DNA of 64,000 bases from Liolophura sinensis (taxonomy: Eukaryota; Mollusca; Polyplacophora; Chitonida; Chitonidae), in NCBI RefSeq assembly GCF_032854445.1, contig NC_088306.1, forward strand, positions 30,415,764 through 30,479,763, in the 5' to 3' direction. How positions within the stretch are numbered: the stretch's first letter is position 1; each line of letters starts with the position of its first letter. The position numbers were made by a program, and so were the translations under genes. The notes beneath the pieces were generated by a model, which was not told the origin of the DNA, ran no database searches, and saw only the letters and a program-made list of their open reading frames with translations. Below are positions 35,803 to 48,482 of the stretch, in pieces.

Positions 35803-35929
35803 GGCCTACATCTACTTGTATAGTCCTACATCTACTTGTATAGTCTTACACCTACTTGTATAGTCCTACACCTACTTGTATAGTCCTACATCTACTTGTA
35901 TAGTCCTACATCTACTTGTATAGTCCTGG
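35803..35929. repeat. 20 bp tandem array
   Basis: Six to seven copies of tacatctacttgtatagtcc, with 'tacacc' and 'tagtctt' variants in the middle. Confidence 0.92.
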
Positions 35930-36399
35930 ATAACTACAAAGGAAGAATTATCTCTGTACATGTCAGTCTATGTACATGTATACACGTATACGCAGGTCAT
36001 GTCTTTTCTAAAGTCCCCTTCACTCGATCACTTTCACACTTTACAGGTACACGTATCAATTACTTGTGACCCAATAGAGTGCAGTGTTGAGCGTTTGAAA
36101 AAATATGTTCTGCAGTGGGAAGGAAGGCCTACTTGAATAGTGGGAAGTACCGCACTCCCTCTCTTTCAAAGTCGGGAGTACCATACTCCCTCTGAAAAAA
36201 AATTGCCTGTAAGACTGGATATTAGTAATTTTGTTCCCTCTAAGAAAGTACAACTAAACGGTCTTTGTATTCTGTCATCATAACGGTCTCACATAACATG
36301 ACTTGTGTTGATGAGGTTATTGTCTTGTTAACCTCCAAGTCTTAAGACGGCATAAGGTTTATGACGTACTTGAAACCGAGTAAATGATATTCTAAATAC

Positions 36400-36615
36400 A
36401 AATGTATTTATTTATTTATCTATTTATCTTCACTTATACGATGAAGATCAACATTGTGGGTGGAAGAAATCGAGCAGAGCCTAGCAAAACCCACGACCAT
36501 CAGCAGGATGCTTCCATATCTTCCTTGGTGCGACCTACTAGGAAGCCAGCATGAGCTGCATTGGTGAGAGGTTTCTGACCCCCTATTCTGCATGTTAATT
36601 ACTCGGCCAGGGAGC
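36400..36615 (-). mobile_element. SINE family 1, worn copy
   Basis: On the + strand: tatttatttatttatctatt, cttatacgatgaagatc, acattgtgggtggaag, ccacgaccatcagcagg, aggaagccagcatgagctg, 'cattggtgagaggtttctga' and 'ttaattactcggccagg'. The last pieces are a decayed tRNA head. Confidence 0.7.
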
Positions 36616-37549
36616 ACATCTCAACACACCCCTGCACCACCCCCACCCCCTCCCCCACTTTCATCCCACTCCCCACTTTCATCTCACCCACACAAAGATA
36701 TTTGCGCTTTCAATGACAATTCCACGTTATTCTGAAACAAACATGATTCTTCATATTTCTAAATTAGGTTAAACTTCTCGTTTCCCGACCAGTAGCGTTT
36801 TACTGTTTGGGAAGTGTTGGTTTGTTTAGCTACATTTTGTAAAAAAAAATTATAGAATTAATTTAGAAAAAAAAATACATTCACCGTAACTTTAAATCCG
36901 TGTACTTTTTTCTATGAAACTCTTGCATGGCAACATTTACATTGAAACTGTTTTAACTCTTGTTAGAAATAAAATCGGTGAGCAACAATGTTTAATTATA
37001 TGTATATTATACACTTCTGCTATATGAAGCAGCCTTAAACTCTCCAACAAAGATAATCCATTCTCAATGATGATTTTTCTATCAATAGTATAATTTTACC
37101 ATACATATAGACTGATAATATCTATCCATTTCTATTTCAAGTTTTGAAATTATTATTAGTAAAATTGCAGCGTAAGAGAATATCACACAGAACAAAAAAA
37201 TAGCAACTTTGTAGAAAAGACCGAATGGCGCCAATATAGCGAAAATTTATATTTTTCTGCGACGTTGTAGACGGGCTTGTCAACACGTCGTCAGCCCACC
37301 TACGGCACTGGCAAATTACGCGATGGAAAGCAGACTCTTGTACACCAACGACTGGTGTACATTTCAAAAGCCCTCAGCAACTTCTGTTTTCTGTCTGATT
37401 ATCTTAAAGATAACCCCAGCAGACAACGCTGTTTCAAGAGAGAAAAACCGTAGCATGTTTTCTGTGGTCTCTAATTTACAAGGATTGTTCCGCTGTCGCG
37501 GAAAGTTAGAAAAGCCACATGTATAGCGAGCGGTAATTGTCTTGCGCCG
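36616..37549. other. Intergenic, no feature seen
   Basis: Begins with a C-rich stretch (accacccccaccccctccc); the remainder is AT-rich with no recognised gene. Confidence 0.4.
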
Positions 37550-38330
37550 AAACGGAAGTATCGCAGCTGGAAGAAAAATGGCGGCCTTTGGCATCGGAGA
37601 TTGAGAGATGGAATTAGCGAGAAATTAAGGCAATTGATATAGCTGCTGTAGCAATTCATCACCAAACCTCCCACAGCGCCGACGCTTTGGCCGATGGTGA
37701 CTCGGGTGTAATTAACTCCTAGAGGCCCAAATCCAATGGCTTACAATGTCGAATGACATGCCGCTGTTGTTGCTGTAATTGGAATGATCCACCAAAGTGT
37801 CAAATTCTACGTATTTTGAATGTCCGCGTGGAGAAAGGCAGATATTAGCGAATATATGGGTCTAGCTGTTAACGTAACATATCTTGTTACACACGTTGAT
37901 ACTAAACAATGAAATCGGCTACATTTGTTAACTGAACATAAACGTTAGGGAGGCTTAAAATCTGTAAGCTGACGCCCCAGGCTTCGGTGAACTAATTTTT
38001 AGTCAATTCCCACATTTCCCGCTAATTTCCTCTATAGTGTTCTCCAGGCATTTTATGTGCTTTCTGCATTATTCACACGTGTCGGAAATCGACTGATAAA
38101 TATTAAACGACAGGACCTGACAAAGATTCATTAGCAGGCCTGGTTCATTACCGCCAAAATATCAGCACCTGTACCTCTCCAAGTACTGGTATGGCAAACG
38201 TTGTCCAGGTCGTAAGTGTAAGACTTGATTTCATGGCGCTGTTGAACAACTGTCATCTCCCTGCGAATTCATAATTGGACGTCTCATAATAGCTACCAAA
38301 CTGATAACAGACAAGTAGTGTAACTCCGAA
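37550..38330. promoter_or_regulatory. Possible non-coding regulatory block
   Basis: Complex, non-repetitive sequence unlike its AT-rich surroundings. It has a YY1-like aaaatggcggcc (37576), and several homeodomain-type TAAT/ATTA cores (gaattagcg, tgtaattaactcc, tgtaattgg, cgctaattt, cataattgg). It lies 8 kb past the homeobox gene. Nothing here proves enhancer function. Confidence 0.2.
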
Positions 38331-38744
38331 AAACGAAAGCTTCATTTGACTCAATATTTCAGCATCATCAGGAGTAATATAAAATGGGCAGCAACGACAT
38401 ATATATAAGGGGTTAGGAAGTGCAGGTTTAACATATCTAAATACATATTTATCAGTAAAATCATGACGTAGTTGTAGTGCACTGTGTACATGCGATCATA
38501 GAAACAAGAAAAACAAACAAAATCAATGTCTATACAGGCTATTAAAATCCATCATGATAGATACATATAGGAACAAAACAAAACAAAATAAAATCAGTTG
38601 ACCTGACTTGGTAAACACTAACGAAGATAATAAAAGCTGATGATACTCTGTTTGATTCCTTTCCATTCTGCCAGGCATTTAAATTAATTTATTTACTAAC
38701 AAGAAGACATGTTATGAAACCACATGACATTCCTAGCCGAGGTA

Positions 38745-38940
38745 AATTGACAAAGGCCGTATTTTAAGGTTAAATTGTGACCCTTTACCATCACACTGTC
38801 GTCGCTGTTCTGATTTTACTCTCTATGCAACGACATAGAAGGCAACGACATGTATATCAATACATGACCACGTGTCAGCTATCACTTTATCGTTGCTGCT
38901 CTCGTTTTACTCTCAATGCTGTAATATTTCAAGAGTATAC
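38745..38940 (+). repeat. Dispersed repeat R1, two partial modules
   Basis: 'aaattgacaaaggccgtatt' and 'cacactgtcgtcgctgttct' with 'tttactctctatgc'. A second 'tcgttgctgctctcgtttta' with 'ctctcaatgctgtaatat' follows at 38890. Confidence 0.55.
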
Positions 38941-39938
38941 CGGTATACATGTATTTTACTGTGGTGGGAATTGAAACATCACCTTTAGATATATATGCTG
39001 TAATTTATGAAGTTTAGCGTTTGAAAATACAATACAGGGGCATGTTACTTGATAAATTTTACCGTCCCGAATATCAGACTCCCAGTATGTTAAAAGTTAT
39101 GTTTTTAAAATGCATTTGGAGATATCACACTTAACAGTGTTGCGACAATTCATAATTCACAATTTACTGTAATGATAACTATCGCACTCATTTTACTGAA
39201 CATTTTACACTTGTGAGAAAACGTGAAATAAGACAGCCATATATATAGCAATTTTTGTCAATATTTATTGGCAAACTAAAATACACTTATTTATAGGAAC
39301 TATAAATGATAAAATATATAACAAGGAACAGATATACGGTATGTAAATGTAGACAAGTATCAGAGCGTACACAAAAGAAACATTATCCACGTGGTGTTAA
39401 TTTCGCTATGTTTGGCCAAAGTCAGTTGCAGTGGTGCTTTCAATAATTTGCAAGAATATTTCTTTTCAAGACCAAAGTACAGTTTATGTGTTTTAAATGA
39501 AGGAATTATTTTAGTCACAGTCTGCTCTCTCTGACTGTCGCTGGTCAAATTTATTCTGCCTGCCAGAGGACATTTCGCTTTTCCTTTAATGGCCCTTGTC
39601 AGGTTGATTGGTTTTGGCAGGGTCACGAGTCAAGTGTAACGCCTAACGTTAACGGATGTGATTTATGCGACGTCTGGTGGAAGACCTTAACATCCGGTTT
39701 TCTTTTTTCTTTCCGTTTATATAACAACTATATACCCTTTGTAGTGTTTTATTTGATGAACGACATTATAGTTAGTTTCTTTTAATGTGACATGGTGGTC
39801 CACATATTAGGTTATTTTGCGTTACTACCGAATGATGTAAGTATCGCGTATTTTTTCTCAAGAAGTGAAAGAGACAAGGTTTTCGTTAATCCCACCCCCA
39901 GCACTGTACGTTAAGTGAATGTTTAAAAATAACAAAAA
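38941..39938. other. Intergenic, no feature seen
   Basis: AT-rich sequence, no exon or repeat recognised. Confidence 0.4.
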
Positions 39939-40222
39939 ATGAAAACTGAAAATTCTGCCAGAATATTTAAATGGGGCGCTGTCAAATCAGAGGAAATGGA
40001 GCATTGCGCACAGCGCTCAGTAAGCTTCATATATAAACAAACAGAGCTGAATACACGCGTAAAAGAAGGACTTACGACCAAAAAGAGGCGTAAAAAAGAG
40101 CTTTACTGGTTGACAAGCAAGTCTAGAGTTGTAATTGGTGATCAGTTTGAACGGTTGAGTACACTGAAGAAAGAAAAGGGTCTCACGAAGCGTGAAGATG
40201 CCGCAGAAATACTGCTTGATAG
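39939..40222 (+). CDS. Candidate first coding exon, unknown protein
   Basis: An open frame starts at ATG 39939 (in-frame TAA three codons upstream) and continues for 94 codons plus two bases to a possible donor, ag|gtgggt, at 40222/40223. The product is lysine-rich and looks protein-like towards its end: TKKRRKKELYW, then GDQFERLSTLKKEKGL and AAEILLDRW. The segment from GDQFERL to LLDRW resembles short helical motifs I associate with multi-copy uncharacterised invertebrate proteins, but no family can be named. No downstream exon was found. If unspliced, the frame would end at 40295 (118 codons). Confidence 0.3.
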
Positions 40223-41200
40223 GTGGGTGCAAATGTTGTTGTCGTTGTGGACGGGGGTGTTAAAACTTCGAATAGACCAGGTTTCTGACTATTAGTTTTA
40301 TGAGAAGATTATTCGCAACCCTTTTCTCAATGCTATTTAAGCTGCTGTACTATGCATGTCTCAATGTGTATCGATATTCGAAATTATCCGAGTTCGTCGA
40401 CTGATCGAAAGTTGGTATCATTTGGAACTTCCCGAGCGCTGCTCATATGCTTTGGGCCCTTCCAATTGAATGTTAATGAGGCAAAATTGGCCTTTCCTCT
40501 TGGTGTTGAATTCGAATAAAGGCAGGACGCCCCTCGTGCTCGTACAGGCTACATACTCAATGAATAGCTTTTATTTCAACGCGCGTGATTTAGTTTATGA
40601 ACGAGCCTCGTTAAGACGTCGCACTCAGAATTTGTTTTAAAAATCAAAATTTTGGGCGATCATGTCACATTAGCCTCACGTTGGTGCACCTGTAACAGAA
40701 AATAATTTCCACCCCCACAGTCCAGCATACCATTGGTTTGTGTTGATGAACTATGACGTCATCCAAGGGCAATGTTTGTGTGGAAATAAAGCTTATGGAG
40801 TTTTAACCACCATGAACAAGAAAAAATATCCTGACTGTATTTTAGATACAATAGCATGGAAGTCCCAACATGCCAATGTGTAGAGTTTGTGGTGATACGT
40901 TTCTATAATAAAAGGCAATTTTGATAGTAAATACTTTTTTAAGAGAGATGTATATGGGCGACAAGTTAAAAGAATCCAGACTATATCTTGATGCATGTGC
41001 TTTCGGTTGTGTTTCTGAAAAGAATATAAATGTAGATATTGAAGCTAGATTTTTAACTGAAGTATGGGACAAATGACATGCTTGCGCCCAGTTGAACACC
41101 GTCTGCCCCGCACTGTTGGTCCAAGGCATCGCATCACGTTACAGTCACATTTCTACGTCAGAGCTGACAGCTGCAGCCAGTCGTAGGAGACAGTCGCGCA
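40223..41200. other. Intergenic or intron, no feature seen
   Basis: No exon, RNA gene or tandem repeat recognised. Confidence 0.35.
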
Positions 41201-41412
41201 CAGCAAAGCAAATAAAACTTTCTAAGTACCCAAGGGAAACGCTCACACAAAAACACCAAGGCCAATTTAAAGGTCCTGCTTCTTTTTAGTGGACCAGACA
41301 ACACACCACCACTGGACCCACAGCAAAGCAAATAAATCTTTCCAGTTACCCAAAGGACAGGTTGGCACAAAAACACCAAGGCCAATTTAAAAGTCCTGCT
41401 TCTTTTTAGTGG
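41201..41412. repeat. 120 bp tandem duplication
   Basis: Two direct copies, offset 120 bp, sharing cagcaaagcaaataaa, 'cacaaaaacaccaaggccaa' and 'gtcctgcttctttttagtgg'. The segment between the shared parts differs. Confidence 0.85.
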
Positions 41413-41689
41413 ATCGTTAAAATTTTGACTCAGATGTCCCAGATAATTGCCTTCAAAATACCAAATTATGTCGAATTACACATCGTTATTTAAGTAGATT
41501 TTTACTATCTCGTGTATATCTGGTGGATTATTTTAAAAGTTAGCAGAGCCATCGCAAAATTAAATTTTTAAAGTAACCTGAAGGTTGGGGAATGAGTGGT
41601 ATGAAAGATGAGGGAGGAAGAAGACGTGAGGTGAAGGTCTTCTGTTTGCACTGTGAAACAATGCTTGTATGATTAAAGACATACGTGTA

Positions 41690-41860
41690 CAGCATAGAGA
41701 TTAAAACCAGAGCAGCGACGAAGGCATGATAGCTGACATATTGTCACATTTAACCAATCAAATACAGCCTCTTTTCAGTACACGCCAGTTCAGGGAAATT
41801 ATTCTAGCTGTTCATGTAAATACTTAAACTTTGGCAAATTACACACCCAGTATAGGAATG
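41690..41860 (-). repeat. Dispersed repeat R1 copy
   Basis: On the + strand: 'aaaaccagagcagcgacgaa', 'cacatttaaccaatcaaata' and 'tattctagctgttcatgtaa', the reverse complement of the modules at 50590-50790. Confidence 0.5.
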
Positions 41861-42191
41861 TAGCTTAAGCAGATCTGTTTGAAGTGGTGTTAACTGTAAT
41901 TTATTTGACGTCAGTAGAATCGAATACACAAAATGCTATGTTGTCATCACATTTAACATCCAATAACATAAAAACATTCTATGATGGTTCATGGCCAAGG
42001 TAAGTATTGCGCTAATTTAACGGCCGCTGTATGCAGACATGTTGGTTTCAGTTATACGAAAAGACAAGTCCTCAAAGGTCACGGAGATTCTGCATAAATT
42101 TACATGCAAAGTCCATTGATTAGCTCGTTACTTGATTTATTGGCCCTTGCTTGATCTATAAGGCTTAATACCACGGAGATTTGGTACACAT

Positions 42192-43062
42192 TCATGTAAG
42201 ATCCATGCCGTATCGTTGATAAATGCAGTTGGCTCCAAACTTATCTTTGACAACACAAATATTAATATCGACATCTTTGTTGTCTTTATTTCCTATTTGA
42301 TCTAACTGGGTAAAATCCCATGCCTTGTTGTTCTTTGCGCAACCGGGTCGTTGTTGTTGTTGCTTTATATTCTCAGGAACGGAGCCCTCCCAGTCCTGTT
42401 TGGACAATTTGTCTCCGCACTCGTTAAAGATGTTAGGATAGGAATTATAGGAAAGAATATCTAAAGCCATCTAAACAGGTAATTTACAAAACGTAAACTG
42501 GATGTTTACTTGTTATGGGCCCTTGATAATTACTCCAATTGCACCCCAGCGGTGAAAGCTCATTCTGGTTAATTGATCAGACCAGAAAAAGTTGCTTGTG
42601 TCAACAGCAGAAGATCCGTAGGGTAAAAAATTACCCGGATCTGTTTCCTCTATATTGGGTTCACGCCCAAGTCTCGTGTTGTCTGCATCGATCAACGAGA
42701 GAGGATAATTTAATTCTCTACCACGTGTAATATTGACCTTTGAGTAGGCCATGGGTTCGACAAGGTCATCACCGACAGTAATTCAAACAGAGTCCCAATT
42801 TTAAACAAGGTCGGTATCCGAATGCCTCAGCATTTGTGTTTAACATCCAGCTAAAGTCTTTCATCCCAAGCTTGTCGAATGTGGAGAATTCAGGGGTTTT
42901 GATTTTTTTCTTTATATTGTCATGGCCAATCGATAATGTGTTTGACTTTATTTTGCTAATATAAATTAAATTCCCTTAATTTCGACTTTCAGCCGCTTTC
43001 ATCTCGGCGATTAATTCCTGCTTTTCACTCACGTTTGAGCGGGGCGTCGTCGGCTTCGTCAT
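42192..43062 (-). pseudogene. Decayed protein-coding sequence, family unknown
   Basis: On the minus strand, 42752 to 42192 is a single frame of about 187 codons broken by two stops, near 42513 and 42473. Both sides read like ordinary protein sequence, with mixed charged, aromatic and small residues and no repeats (for example GREPNIEETDPGNFLPYG before the stops and ECGDKLSKQDWEGSVPENIK after). A further protein-like stretch precedes it in another frame at 42769-42920 (FDKLGMKDFSWML). A 28-codon ORF lies at 42976-43062. This looks like a coding sequence disabled by stops and a frameshift. Alternatives are a retrocopy, a transposon remnant, an endogenous viral insertion or, less likely, short exons. 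No family was recognised. Confidence 0.4.
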
Positions 43063-45945
43063 ATGTACTCACTGTGTCCAATACAGACAGAATCCGATTC
43101 ATTTGGATATATCACAGAATTGCTCAAGGTCTTTGTTATGGGGAAAATTCGAACTTAGGAAAGAACGGAAGTGGAATCAGATAAATTGTGTGGTTTTCCT
43201 TTATCGATGTCTTGCATATATATTAATTTTCCGTTATGTAGCATACTGGGCGTCAAATCCAGCATGCATATACAAGTCGTGAACTTTGTCCTAAATTTTT
43301 AGTGTGACTAAGCACTATTTCAAGGTCAGTAAATTTCTTCAGATCATATTAAGAAGCTATATCATAGTTAAGGGTGCATATATAACCCTTAATAATGCTC
43401 GTTATATTAAGGCCCGTTGATATACCCGACTTTATGTGCCATTTATCTTTTCTCTGTGTTGAGATTTATATTCACCAAACAGCACTTTTTTCTTCATATT
43501 TTAGTTGGGAGTGTTTCCTCTATTTACTACTTAAACAGGACACGTTGTACAGGGAATTCCGGCGCGGCCATTGTTCGTGAGGCTTGGGTAACAATAGCTG
43601 GTAGCAATCCTCGCGGTATCCTTGTGCAGTTTGACCTTGGTTGATCACCACTTATCGTTTTATGTAAAATCGTCAATCCGGTTTCCTCTACCCATAAGAC
43701 AGTAACTCCTGCGAATATTAGGCTTCTGCCTTTATCGTTGTTTTCTCTGTAAAAGCAAATGTGAAAATGTCAACATTTTACACTGAATCAACAAGAGAAG
43801 TCCTCAGAATTGTGAGTGCTAGGATTTTAAGATGTGACATTTGTCACAGATAATGATTGGATTACAAGTTATGACATTAATAAAGTGTTGGTGGAGAAAT
43901 GGTAGGATAAACCTACCGTAAGGATGTTACATAACAACATGGGACTCCAGCACCGAAAATGTTAATTTGGCATAAGCTGGTGTTAGATTAAAACATTTTA
44001 TTAATATTTGTAAAGTATTATATTTTTAACATTTTACCAGGTTAACATACCATTATGATGCTTTCCTTTTCTCCTCCACCACCTTATTAAAGTATCATGT
44101 CAGTTTTAAGACAGTAACATACCGGCCTTAAGGCTGGGAAATATATATACCGCTGCTTGACTATAAAGCCATGCCCGACCAAGTAGTACCTCAGCTTGCA
44201 TATATGCCATATGCTGAACGTCAACAGATAGATAGAAGAACTGATCTTCAGGCCTCTCCCGATAACAATCGGATATTTTACCGATAATTCCATATTTATA
44301 TTTCATCTTCATTCGTTAGCAAAAGAGGTCAGGTGTTCGAACCTAGCTCAAGCTGGTTCGACTCTGGTCTCTTCGGTTCTCTCCGCAGTGTTGCAGCAAA
44401 ATTCATGTGGATGCCCTACCATTTTATTAGTTCTTAGTTTAACACTGGAACTCCCCCTGGTGTGCCATACGTCAACTTAGTCTCTACGCAGCGGACTTCG
44501 TAGAAGATGACAAAGGGCAGCCCCATCGATCACCTATTCTCAACAAGGCCCACAGAACAACGGACTTGTGGGAAACCAGAAACTCGCTGTCCTATGACGT
44601 GATTGAACTAATGCCTCGTGTGACAGCAAGTGAAAGACTATCACTTTGTCGACTGGACCAATCAATCGGTATGTCAGATCATAATAATAGGTAATCAACC
44701 AGATGTAACAAATTTTACCTTTTCAGTGGTAAGAATTTCACATTCATTTTGTTTTACGTGCACATAGGTTACGCGTTGTGGAAAAATAAAAACAATACTT
44801 AACAATAACCCCATCCCTTTATACCTCCTGCAAAATGTTATATATAATCAGGTAGGGATAGAAAGCCATGGAACTGTGTTAATAATATCACGGAAAAGCG
44901 TGATCGGAAGGGCTAACCTTGAATTACGGCCAAACAAGCCATGTTTGCACACAGTGACGTTGATGAATTGCCTTCTATTTGTCAACTATCGACATATTTA
45001 TGTTTCTAATTGGTCGCGGAGCGTCTGGATGTTTGTGCCCGGTTGACAGCCTCCCTCGGGGTAAACAGGGTAACTTCCGCTTTCTACCTGCCTGCGTTAA
45101 GCCGACAGGTGTTAATGACTCCTAACAGGCCAACTTGGCAAGTTATCACCCAGGTAAGGTAAATTATCTCCATTGAATCAAGGCACTTGATACGTCCTAT
45201 TAAAGGTACTCCAAAAGAAAACACCGGTAGTTGATAAAGAAAATAAGCGTAGTCGAAAAAGTAAAAATGTACATACAGGCTTTAACATAAACTTCCTTAT
45301 TCATTTGTTTCCCAAATGTTCTAATTGTAGTTTTGTATAAAATATACAGGATACATACATGCTTTAATTTTAAAAGATAAAGCAAATAACGACAGCGGAA
45401 ATAAAATTCCCACGGGATCGTTTCATAATTAAACATATTTGATTTTGCTTTAGCGTAAATTGGCTTTTAAGTTAATTTGTTTATTCTTATATATAGTTTG
45501 TAATCACAAACAACTGTGATACGCGTAATGTGTTTGAACCTGTAAACTGTGGCACGCGTAATGTGGTTGAACCTGTAAACTGTGGTATGCGTAATATGTT
45601 TGAACCTGTTAACAGGCCAGAAAGTACGCAATGAGCACATAAACAAAGTACAATGAACACAAATACAACATATTAAAACACAAATATACATAACAATAGA
45701 AGATAGATATAATATCAATAAAATACACATGCGATGTAACAAAAATACAGAGTACCTTGTGCATTAAGTATCACGTTACGTAAAAATACTTAAATCAGTG
45801 TGGCACCATTTTTCATTCGCGGTACAAACCAAACAATGCAGATAATGTCCCGTGATGTTATTCCATGTTTTACTTGAGATTGTGCATCGAGTACTGTTGA
45901 CCTTTAAATAACTTTATAATTCCTCAATAATCAAATCATAACTGT
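43063..45945. other. Intergenic, no gene recognised
   Basis: AT-rich. Short direct repeats 'gtaatgtgtttgaacctgt', 'gtaatgtggttgaacctgta' and 'gtaatatgtttgaacctgt' recur about every 34 bp at 45520-45610 (three copies). A complex block at 45030-45180 has gacaggtgttaatgactcc and ttatcacccaggtaagg and could be regulatory. Confidence 0.35.
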
Positions 45946-46903
45946 GGAAAATGCCTGCGAAAGACAATCAGAAAGTATAACACATGTATCATAGCATGAC
46001 TGCGGAAAACAATCAGAAAGTATAACACATGTATCACGGCATGACTGCGGAAGACAATCAGAAAGTATAACACATGTATCACGGCATGACGGCGGAAGAC
46101 AATCAGAAAGTATAACACATGTATCACGGCATGACTGGAGAGTTAGACAATCAGAAAGTATAACACATGTATCACAGCATGACTGCGGAAGACAATCAGA
46201 AAGTATAACACATGTATCATAGCATGACTGCGGAAAACAATAAGAAAGCATAACACATGCATCATAGCATGACTGGAGAGTTAGACAATCAGAAAGTATA
46301 ACACATGTATCATAGCATGACTGCGGAAAACAATCAGAAAGTATAACACATGTATCATACCATGACTGGAGAGTTAGACAATTAGAAAGTATAACACATG
46401 TATCATAGCATGACAGCGGAAGACAATCAGAAAGTATAACACATGTATCATACCATGACTGGAGAGTTAGACAATCAGAAAGTATAACACATGTATCATA
46501 GCATGACAGCGGAAGACAATCAGAAAGTATAACACATGTATCAAAGCATGACTGCGGAAGACAATCAGAAAGTATAACACATGTATCATAGCATGACTGC
46601 GGAAGACAATCAGAAAGTATAACACATGTATCATAGCATGACTCCGGAAGACAATCAGAAGGTATAACACATGTATCACGGCATGACGGCGGAAGACAAT
46701 CAGAAAATATAACACATGTATCACAGCATGACTGCGGAAGACAGTCAGAAAATATAACACATGTATCACAGCATGACTGCGGAAGACAGTCAGAAAGTAT
46801 AAGACATGTATCATAGGATGACTGCGGAAGACAATCAGAAAGTATAACACATGTATCATAGCATGACTGCGGAAGACAATCAGAAAGTATAACACATGTA
46901 TCC
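45946..46903. repeat. 45/48 bp minisatellite
   Basis: About 21 copies of a 45 bp unit (catgactgcggaagacaatc, agaaagtataacacatgtat, cata) and a 48 bp subtype with 'actggagagttagac'. Both periods are multiples of 3, so minus-strand frames stay open as hydrophobic 15-residue repeats (up to 142 codons). There is no splice site or start context to support translation. Confidence 0.94.
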
Positions 46904-48304
46904 CAATTTATGCTTTATGATTTCGATGCCAATGCTTGCGACGATTTACCCTATGAAGAAGATGCAAATTTCGTTTACTTTCATTTTTGTATTTTGAATT
47001 TTGTTGTCTTCAACGGCCTCTACACTTTCTTTCAATTTTTACCAACCTATAACATGTATACCAATACTTCGCTGAGACAAACTAACTGAAAACAGAATGT
47101 TGCCTTTCATTGTTTTTCATTTCATTAGAATTTAAATAAATTGTAAAATAAATAAATTGTAAAATAAATAAATAGAAAATCCTGGACTTACAAACTCTTT
47201 TTCATTCGATTTTTGCACATTCCAATCCTTTGTGAAGACAAAAGCATTGAACAATTGAAAATTACTCTCACTTGTCTCCCTCACTTTTATTAAAATTCAT
47301 TTCTTCGCCGGACTTAATCACTTCGTTTTCATTCGTTCTTTACTTACATTTTGCAATTACTGGTATAGAGAGAGACGAATATGAATGTAACGAAATCTCC
47401 CATTTCGTTTATTTTTTTATTCTGATATAAGTCCATTCCGTCTTCGAACTTTACAACCTCGTTTTCATGGATTTTACATATCCCAATTCCTGGTAGCGCA
47501 TTGTTGCCATTTCTGCTGCTTCCTTCGGTTCAATACACCGAAAATCTTCAACGCAGGACCTTGCTTCACAGTACAAAAAGTTGAATATTTGTCACCCGAT
47601 GCGCCGGAAGTATCACGCCGTGAAGTAATTTATCGTCGGTGATTGGTCAATATTAAGATGCGCTGTCGTCTCGCGGTGTACATCCTTTCCAGGAGATAGT
47701 TGACAAAGGATATGAATAAATAGGCTGCTGAACTGTATGTACATGTCGCTGTGATGATCTCTGTCAATACACAAGTTTGGCCACCGACTCGTGGTATAAG
47801 GATTCTGCCTCAGTGATCGCTGGTATAACCCTCTGTCTTTCTGTCTGTGTTTCCCGACCCATCGACCGATTAACAACAGCTTCCACATTGCGGTTAACTT
47901 AGCAGAGGCCTCGGTGGTTACACTCCTTACTAAGACATGTATATTTATGACAGCAAACAAAGCTTGCGAAACCTCGGAAGAAGAGTCTGCTCATGAAGAT
48001 GACAAAAAAAAACTCTCCACACAGTTAGCCACTATCGGTATTTGAACATGTACATTATGGAACCCGGTAAAGCTATCTGTAAGCAAGACGGAGTTGTTGT
48101 TGTGAATCAGTACAGATATCCTCTTTAGCTGCCTTATGAACATTGGACGCTGCTGTTATTATATGTCGTACAACAAACTGAAAACAGAAGTGATTTTATA
48201 TTGAAACATTTCAGTTGTTTGGGGGGCTTTTCAATTTACTGCCATCGTCACATCGATAGGAATCTATAGTTTAGGGCCTGTACCAATCAACAAAAGACGA
48301 AGAG
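46904..48304. other. Sequence upstream of the candidate transcription-factor exon
   Basis: Contains a short aaataaattgta microrepeat (47137-47176), an inverted CCAAT-type motif (gattggtcaat, 47641) and a possible 5' UTR acceptor (gaaacatttcag, about 48213). No transcription start can be fixed. Confidence 0.3.
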
Positions 48305-48482
48305 ATGGATTTATCAGTGAAGAAGAAATCCAGTTTCGACATAGACAGTATCATGAAGAAAGATTGTCTCGTGAGTCCCCAAAGTAGTCCCCACCCTATC
48401 CGCCGGGTGCCCAGCGCGGACCTGAACGAAAACCTACCCCCTGGTCAACAAACACCACCCGCGGGAGAGTCCCACCTCCAGA
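48305..48482 (+). CDS. Candidate first coding exon of a transcription factor (EH1-like motif)
   Basis: ATG at 48305 with an in-frame TAG upstream. The frame runs 59 codons plus one base to a strong donor, a|gtaagtat, at 48482/48483. The start reads MDLSVKKKSSFDIDSIMKKD. FDIDSIM fits the EH1 Groucho-binding pattern (F-x-I-x-x-I/L-M/L) found near the N terminus of many homeodomain (Gsx, Emx, Gbx, Gsc) and forkhead proteins. A Pro/Ser-rich linker follows (SPQSSPHPIRR, LPPGQQTPPAGE), typical of such factors. No DNA-binding-domain exon was recognised to 64000, so the gene class is open and the rest may lie to the right. Kept as a candidate because a single exon cannot prove a gene. Confidence 0.45.

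Noticed and set aside
45931-46895. Minus-strand hydrophobic 15-residue repeat ORFs resembling membrane segments
   Set aside because: The 45 and 48 bp periods are multiples of 3, so frames stay open by arithmetic. Different frames are open in different parts, with no start context or splice sites.
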